A stretch of 64,000 bases of DNA, taken from assembly GCA_027574665.1 (NCBI GenBank), contig CM050666.1:1364001-1428000 (forward strand), read 5' to 3'. Origin of the DNA: Rhynochetos jubatus. Its lineage: Eukaryota > Chordata > Aves > Eurypygiformes > Rhynochetidae. Positions 63,231 to 64,000 of the stretch are shown in pieces. Each line of letters opens with the position of its first letter. Positions within the stretch are counted from its first letter, which is position 1. The translations under genes and the position numbers were made by a program. The notes beneath the pieces were generated by a model. The model had not been told where the DNA came from and did no database searches. It worked only from the letters and a program-made list of their open reading frames with translations.

Positions 63231-64000
63231 CCGCCGTGAAGCTCTGTACTCAAGTACTTGTTTCTTGGGCTGTCTGCTGTTAGCAATGTGCCTTTCACTG
63301 GCCTTGTCATCTGGTGCTCAAGTGTGGATGTGGAAAGAGTCTCTGGAAGCTCTCGCTGGCTGCTGGCTGTAGCTGCTTGTTGTGTTCTTGGGACCTTTTT
63401 TCTCTCAAGGTTCCACTTCCACTGACACTCCTCTTTCACGTGTGTTTGTGGCAACCTGTCCCATTGTTTTGCAGCAACAGCATGCCTCTCCTGCCGGCAG
63501 AGGGGCTGAGCAGGACTTTCAGGATAACTGCTTCTTTCAGTTTCTAGAAGGCACAGTAGTGGCAAGCCTGTGAAATGAGAGTGAAGGGAGAGTGGTTTAG
63601 CCTGCGGTACTCTTGGCAAGCGAGGAAGAGAAAGGAAAGCAGCCTTTGGGTGTGCAGGGGACAATTTGGCTGGGAGGATTTTGAGAGGTGTCAGTTGTGT
63701 GGTAAGCCTCAACTAGGAAGTTGGAGCTAGCAGCCAGCAAGCAAAGTAAATGGTCAGATGGGGAAGATGTCAAACAAATAAAGAGGATGATCTTTTAGAA
63801 GTGAAAAAAAGACTTTCCCTGAGTGTATTGCCCTAGAGGAATCTGCTTGTGTCTACTGGTCAGACACGGAGATGATGGGCAAGTGCTTTTTACAAGTGGG
63901 CAAAACCTTGAGCAGCTCACTTCAGGAGCTCTGGAACTTTTAATGTGAGAGGGGACTCGGAATCCTGGAGGCTGTGGGCTGTAATAATCCCAGAAGTGTG
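63231..64000. other. Probable MAJIN intron sequence
   Basis: I see no exon that continues the MAJIN frame and no recognised repeat. AATAAA at about 63778 sits in AT-rich sequence and cannot be assigned to a gene. Confidence 0.4.

Overview
The window is nuclear DNA from a bird. It carries intron-containing vertebrate genes, several CR1 LINE fragments (one ending in the avian CR1 ATTCTATG/ATTCTGTG tail), an almost complete endogenous retrovirus and three avian ERVL-type LTRs. The species cannot be named from the sequence. Four genes keep the order of human 22q12.2: SMTN (+), SELENOM (-), INPP5J (+), PLA2G3 (-). I rebuilt the exons by eye from GT/AG sites, reading phase and remembered protein families, with no alignment.

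Positions 1-2400 hold an upstream flank and a CpG island that is the promoter of smoothelin. SMTN covers about 2.38-23.8 kb. It has an intragenic promoter at 14.9 kb where a TATA box lies inside a perfect CArG box, a second (smoothelin-A-like) first exon, and two alternative terminal CH-domain exons. SELENOM lies tail-to-tail with SMTN (24.5-26.2 kb). It keeps an in-frame TGA selenocysteine codon in a CGGU motif and has a readable SECIS candidate in the 3' UTR.

The SELENOM-INPP5J spacer (26.2-36.2 kb) is an AC-rich block filled with nested insertions: a sense CR1, then an antisense CR1 split by a 6.6-kb minus-strand gammaretrovirus-like provirus with two LTRs (about 1.8% apart), a 4-bp GATG duplication, a PBS resembling tRNA-Arg, broken gag and pol, and a shortened but open env-like frame.

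INPP5J (36.5-45.1 kb) encodes a PI(4,5)P2/PIP3 5-phosphatase with a SKICH domain. PLA2G3 (45.1-48.0 kb) encodes a secreted group III phospholipase A2. These two genes are also tail-to-tail, with polyadenylation signals only about 90 bp apart. From 48.6 kb to the end the sequence is mostly repeats and gene-poor, with CR1, LTRs and two CpG-rich blocks. Near the end (62.3 kb) lies a first coding exon that I recognise as the start of MAJIN, a meiotic telomere-tethering protein; the rest of that gene lies beyond the window.

The genes do not form one pathway. SMTN marks contractile smooth muscle, INPP5J and PLA2G3 act on lipids, and SELENOM is an ER thiol-redox protein.
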